Source of the DNA: an uncultured Gemmatimonadota bacterium
GTDB lineage: Bacteria > Gemmatimonadota > Gemmatimonadetes > Gemmatimonadales > Gemmatimonadaceae
NCBI GenBank assembly: GCA_946887155.1
Contig: CAMPKM010000097.1
Span: forward strand, 1-8,678
DNA: 8,678 nt
Direction of reading: 5' to 3'
The notes below the pieces were generated by a model. It was not told the DNA's origin. It saw only the letters and a list, made by a program, of their open reading frames with translations, and made no database searches. The position numbers and the translations under genes were made by a program. Numbering within the stretch: the first letter of the stretch is position 1; each line of letters opens with the position of its first letter. This document shows positions 6,739 through 8,678 of the stretch, one piece after another.

Positions 6739-7698
6739 TCAGTTGGTGACGGCAATTTCATCGCCGCAGTGCGGCCAGCCTTCGACTTCGCCTTCGTTGA
6801 AGCCGGCGAGAATGCCGGTCAGGGTGCTGATCTGGGTCTGGGTCAAAGTCGTTGTGATGTTGAGGCCAGTGGCGTCGGTGCCAGCCTGAGCATCGAGAAT
6901 CGCCTGTTCGACAGCGTCGGGGCCATCGGCAGCGCCCATGTTCAGCATGGCGGCCAGCAACTGCTGGTAAAGATTGAGCAGGTTGTTCTTGCCAACCCAC
7001 GTGACGTCCCCCGGGTTGCCAGGGGTGGCGGCGAAGATGGCCCGTGCCTCGTCAGCGGTGAGGCCATCGACGGCAACAACCGTCGGGGCGCCGTTCTTGT
7101 TCTGGTACCAGCCCTTCGTGTACGTGCACCCCTCATCCGGCGGAGCGGTGAAGTCGTTCGTGAACGTCACCGTACGGGCCATATCGCCGTTGACGAAGGC
7201 CGTCGCCTGTCCCGGCGTGTTGGTGCCGTCATCGTCAGCCAGACTGCCCACCGGATAGCCGCCGTTCCCTCCGTTGAAGATGAACTGCGACACGTGCTGC
7301 ACGATGTCGATGCCCACCAAGGCCCAGTTGGCCTGATCGACTTCCGTGATCTCCACCTTGTCGAAACTCGTGTTGCCAGAAATACTCGAGGAGAACACGG
7401 GTACCAGGCCGCAATCCGTTCCGCCGCCGGCGCCCAGGGTCCTCGTCACCTGCGTTGCAGCGGCATCGTTGACTGACACGTCGAACGTAAACGAACCCGC
7501 ATCGTCGCCGGTCTTGCAGAGAATTACGTCTCCGTCCGTCACGCCTGCGGGATACGAACCGCCATTCTGAAAGTCGATCTGGTTCGTGGTCACGGTCAAT
7601 GAGACACCGTTCGGAACCAGTGTTCGGTTCGGGCCCGCGGGATCGGCGCAGGCGACCGCGAACAATGTGAGCGCTGCAAGTGCCAGATGCTTCTTCAT
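6739..7698 (-). CDS. secreted protein: prealbumin-like region plus C-terminal CTxxG(Y)W-type domain
   Basis: This exported protein has 319 residues. The signal peptide is MKKHLALAALTLFAVAC, with Cys17 in A-V-A-C; this reads as a lipobox with Ala at -3, though signal peptidase I cleavage after AVA is also possible. Residues about 30-185 are beta-rich and resemble the prealbumin/SpaA-like module of secreted proteins: DGDVILCKTG at 55-64, FTFDVSV, a second Cys at 96, KVEITEV at 114-120, DIVQ at 131-134 and TVTFTNDF at 176-183. C61 and C96 could form a disulfide. A C-terminal domain runs from C191 (CTYTKGWYQNKNG) through helices (AIFAATPGNPG; LLNLYQQLLAAMLNMGA at about 240-256) to WPHC311. It resembles a domain I know as CTFTQGYWKNHP...HC in many bacterial surface proteins, but I know no function for it. 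GAGGAG at 7704-7709 is an ideal Shine-Dalgarno 5 bases before ATG. It is a paralogue of the gene to its right. Confidence 0.83.
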   Translation of the reverse strand: MKKHLALAALTLFAVACADPAGPNRTLVPNGVSLTVTTNQIDFQNGGSYPAGVTDGDVILCKTGDDAGSFTFDVSVNDAAATQVTRTLGAGGGTDCGLVPVFSSSISGNTSFDKVEITEVDQANWALVGIDIVQHVSQFIFNGGNGGYPVGSLADDDGTNTPGQATAFVNGDMARTVTFTNDFTAPPDEGCTYTKGWYQNKNGAPTVVAVDGLTADEARAIFAATPGNPGDVTWVGKNNLLNLYQQLLAAMLNMGAADGPDAVEQAILDAQAGTDATGLNITTTLTQTQISTLTGILAGFNEGEVEGWPHCGDEIAVTN

Positions 7699-7700
7699 CG

Positions 7701-7710
7701 TCTCTCCTCA
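7701..7710 (-). promoter_or_regulatory. strong Shine-Dalgarno of the secreted-protein gene
   Basis: On the - strand this reads TGAGGAGAGA, placed 5-9 bases before the ATG at 7696-7698. It is the best ribosome binding site in the window and fixes this start. It suggests that this exported protein is made in larger amounts than its neighbours, most of which have weak sites. Confidence 0.8.
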
Positions 7711-7948
7711 CTAGTGGTTGGGTGCTACAGCTGCCTTCGAAACGATCCCCGTACAGCCGCCCCTTCGCGAGGTCGTGTCGTTCACACTCGTACTACAAAT
7801 GGCGCGTCATCGAAGAAGAAAGCAAGCGTGCTTCGAAACGGTTCCATAGCGAGAGAGCCGTCGTGAGCGAGCCCCGCCATGGCAACGCGACATTCCTCAT
7901 AACTTGAATCGGAACAACCAACTAGCCGACAACTGCGAGCAAATCAAA
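7711..7948. other. intergenic region between the two secreted-protein genes
   Basis: This non-coding stretch must hold the promoter of the - strand gene ending at 6739. I could not find convincing -35/-10 boxes on the - strand. A + strand frame (7680-7907) overlaps the start of the secreted gene, is Ser/Arg-rich and has no family character, so I do not call it. Visible structure: a 10-base direct repeat with a TTCGAA core, and a small hairpin AAGCA/TGCTT at 7820-7833. Confidence 0.5.
7735..7840. repeat. direct repeat of CTTCGAAACG, two copies 96 bases apart
   Basis: CTTCGAAACG occurs at 7735-7744 and again at 7831-7840, each holding the palindrome TTCGAA and followed by a similar tail (ATCC and GTTCC). 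Both lie upstream of the secreted-protein start at 7698, where operator sites would be expected. A regulatory role is inferred from position only; the pair could be chance. Confidence 0.35.
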
Positions 7949-7974
7949 GTGCCCAGACCTTTCGGCCTGGGCAC
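7941..7974 (-). terminator. Rho-independent terminator of the second secreted-protein gene
   Basis: GTGCCCAG at 7949-7956 pairs with CTGGGCAC at 7967-7974, and CC/GG inside (7958-7959 with 7964-7965) tightens the loop. Reading leftward on the - strand, the stem is followed by TTTGATTT (7948-7941), a fair U tract. It lies 26 bases past the TGA stop of the - strand gene ending at 8000, so that gene and the next - strand gene are probably separate transcription units. Confidence 0.85.
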
Positions 7975-7999
7975 CTCGAAGATTGGTTTGTACTAAGAA

Positions 8000-8678
8000 T
8001 CAGTTGAGCGGGCAACCCTGTTCGTTGAAATTCGCGAGCAGGTTCTTCTTCGCCTCGATCAGGCTCGCATTGTTGTAGGCCGCGAGGACCGCTGCCTGCA
8101 CGTCGGCGACCGTCAGGTCGTAGTCGACACCACCGCTCGCCGCATTGAGGATGGCTGCCGCCGCGTGACGCGCCAGCGCGTTCTTGCCACCGCCGCCCAG
8201 GCCGAGCGCATCGAGCAGCGTGAAGCTGTTGGAAAAGAGCGCCGTACCCGGCAGGCCTAACGCGGCGTTGAAGCTCATGTCAGGCGAATAGCCGGCGGGA
8301 TAGCTGTCGAAATGCTGCTTCTGCTTCCAGTAACCGGGCGTGCACCCTTCACCACCACCCGGCGGTGGGGGCGGCTCTTCGGTGAACGTGTTCGTGAAGG
8401 TCACCAGGCGACCCATGTCGTCGTTGATGTAGACGGTCGCGGTGCGCGTGGTCTCGTCTTCCGAGTCGGAAAGTCCAGGGGCCGGCGGCAGATAGGTCGA
8501 TCCGTCCATGATTTGCACGACGTCGATGTTTGTGTTTGCCCAGCCAGCGGGCAGCACGCCCTCGACGATCTCGACCTTCGCGAGCTCAGCGCCGTCCAGT
8601 GACGACATGTGAACGTCGGCGCACTCGCCGGCCTGCAGGCTCACGGCCTCTGGCGCCTCAGCGGGGCCTGCCGGGATC
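8000..8678 (-). CDS. secreted-type protein with C-terminal CTPGYWK domain (5' end beyond window)
   Basis: About 225 residues are visible; the frame stays open to the window edge, so the N terminus and any signal peptide are missing. A GTG at 8642-8644 could be read as a start but falls inside the domain shared with the neighbour and is not believed. The first part matches the left-hand paralogue: KVEIVEG / NIDVVQ / INDDMGRLVTFTNTFT against KVEITEV / GIDIVQ / VNGDMARTVTFTNDFT, the end of a prealbumin-like beta module. A linker PPPPPGGGEG follows. The C-terminal domain begins at Cys (8342-8344) with CTPGYWKQKQHFDSY. It continues through a LLDALGLGGGGKNALARHAAAAILNAAS helix-rich core and ends EAKKNLLANFNEQGCPLN, with Cys four residues from the end. 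I know this as a recurrent domain of bacterial secreted or surface proteins with no established function. It has its own terminator at 7941-7974. Confidence 0.82.
   Translation of the reverse strand, partial: IPAGPAEAPEAVSLQAGECADVHMSSLDGAELAKVEIVEGVLPAGWANTNIDVVQIMDGSTYLPPAPGLSDSEDETTRTATVYINDDMGRLVTFTNTFTEEPPPPPGGGEGCTPGYWKQKQHFDSYPAGYSPDMSFNAALGLPGTALFSNSFTLLDALGLGGGGKNALARHAAAAILNAASGGVDYDLTVADVQAAVLAAYNNASLIEAKKNLLANFNEQGCPLN

Noticed and set aside
6353..6889. 178-codon + strand frame running from inside the acyl-CoA ligase through the terminator
   Set aside because: It is out of frame with the ligase, crosses a strong terminator and then runs antisense to the secreted gene.
7004..7013. 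CACGTG core as a possible parS site for the orphan ParA
   Set aside because: The flanks lack the TGTT/AACA arms of parS and it lies inside a coding region.
6769..7476. 235-codon + strand frame opposite the secreted protein
   Set aside because: It is a shadow of a gene with a signal peptide, a strong Shine-Dalgarno and family motifs; its own product has no recognisable domain.
7680..7907. 75-codon + strand frame in the intergenic region
   Set aside because: It overlaps the start of the - strand secreted gene, has no good ribosome binding site and has a biased Ser/Arg/Lys composition.
1985..8264. GTTAGGC seen at three places (near 1985, near 6494 and, on the - strand, near 8258)
   Set aside because: About one copy is expected by chance in both strands at this base composition; three copies inside unrelated coding regions are not convincing.

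Overview
The window is a GC-rich bacterial chromosomal segment with seven recognisable genes plus one cut off at each end. The overall look suggests Gemmatimonadota or a similar GC-rich environmental phylum: high GC third positions, two exported proteins whose signal peptides end in A-V-A-C, Ig-like lipoproteins, and secreted proteins with the C-T-x-G-Y-W domain. That placement is an inference from style, not from a marker gene. No rRNA, tRNA, CRISPR array, transposase or phage gene was seen.

Left part (1-2481): the C-terminal two thirds of NAD-dependent DNA ligase (ligA, + strand, 5' end outside the window). It is followed after 12 bases by a small V4R-domain protein. A purine-type phosphoribosyltransferase lies on the - strand and converges on the V4R gene. 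The two stop codons are only 2 bases apart and sit together in one small hairpin.

Middle part (2681-6725, all +): a four-gene run that looks like one transcription unit. It holds a short TPR protein, an orphan ParA-family ATPase starting 1 base after the TPR stop, an Ig-like lipoprotein, and a long-chain acyl-CoA ligase (FadD type). It ends at a strong hairpin terminator flanked by A and T tracts, which also serves the gene arriving from the other side.

Right part (6739-8678, all -): two adjacent secreted proteins that are diverged paralogues. Both have a beta-rich, prealbumin/SpaA-like region ending in the shared V-T-F-T-N signature, then a cysteine-bounded C-terminal domain opening with C-T-x-x-G-Y-W or a variant. 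The two C-terminal domains belong to two different subtypes. Each gene has its own terminator, and the left one has a strong Shine-Dalgarno sequence, so they are probably separate units. The right one runs off the window.

The least explained parts are the pair of secreted paralogues, the TPR-ParA pair with no ParB, and the stand-alone V4R sensor. The ligase, phosphoribosyltransferase and acyl-CoA ligase are housekeeping genes.
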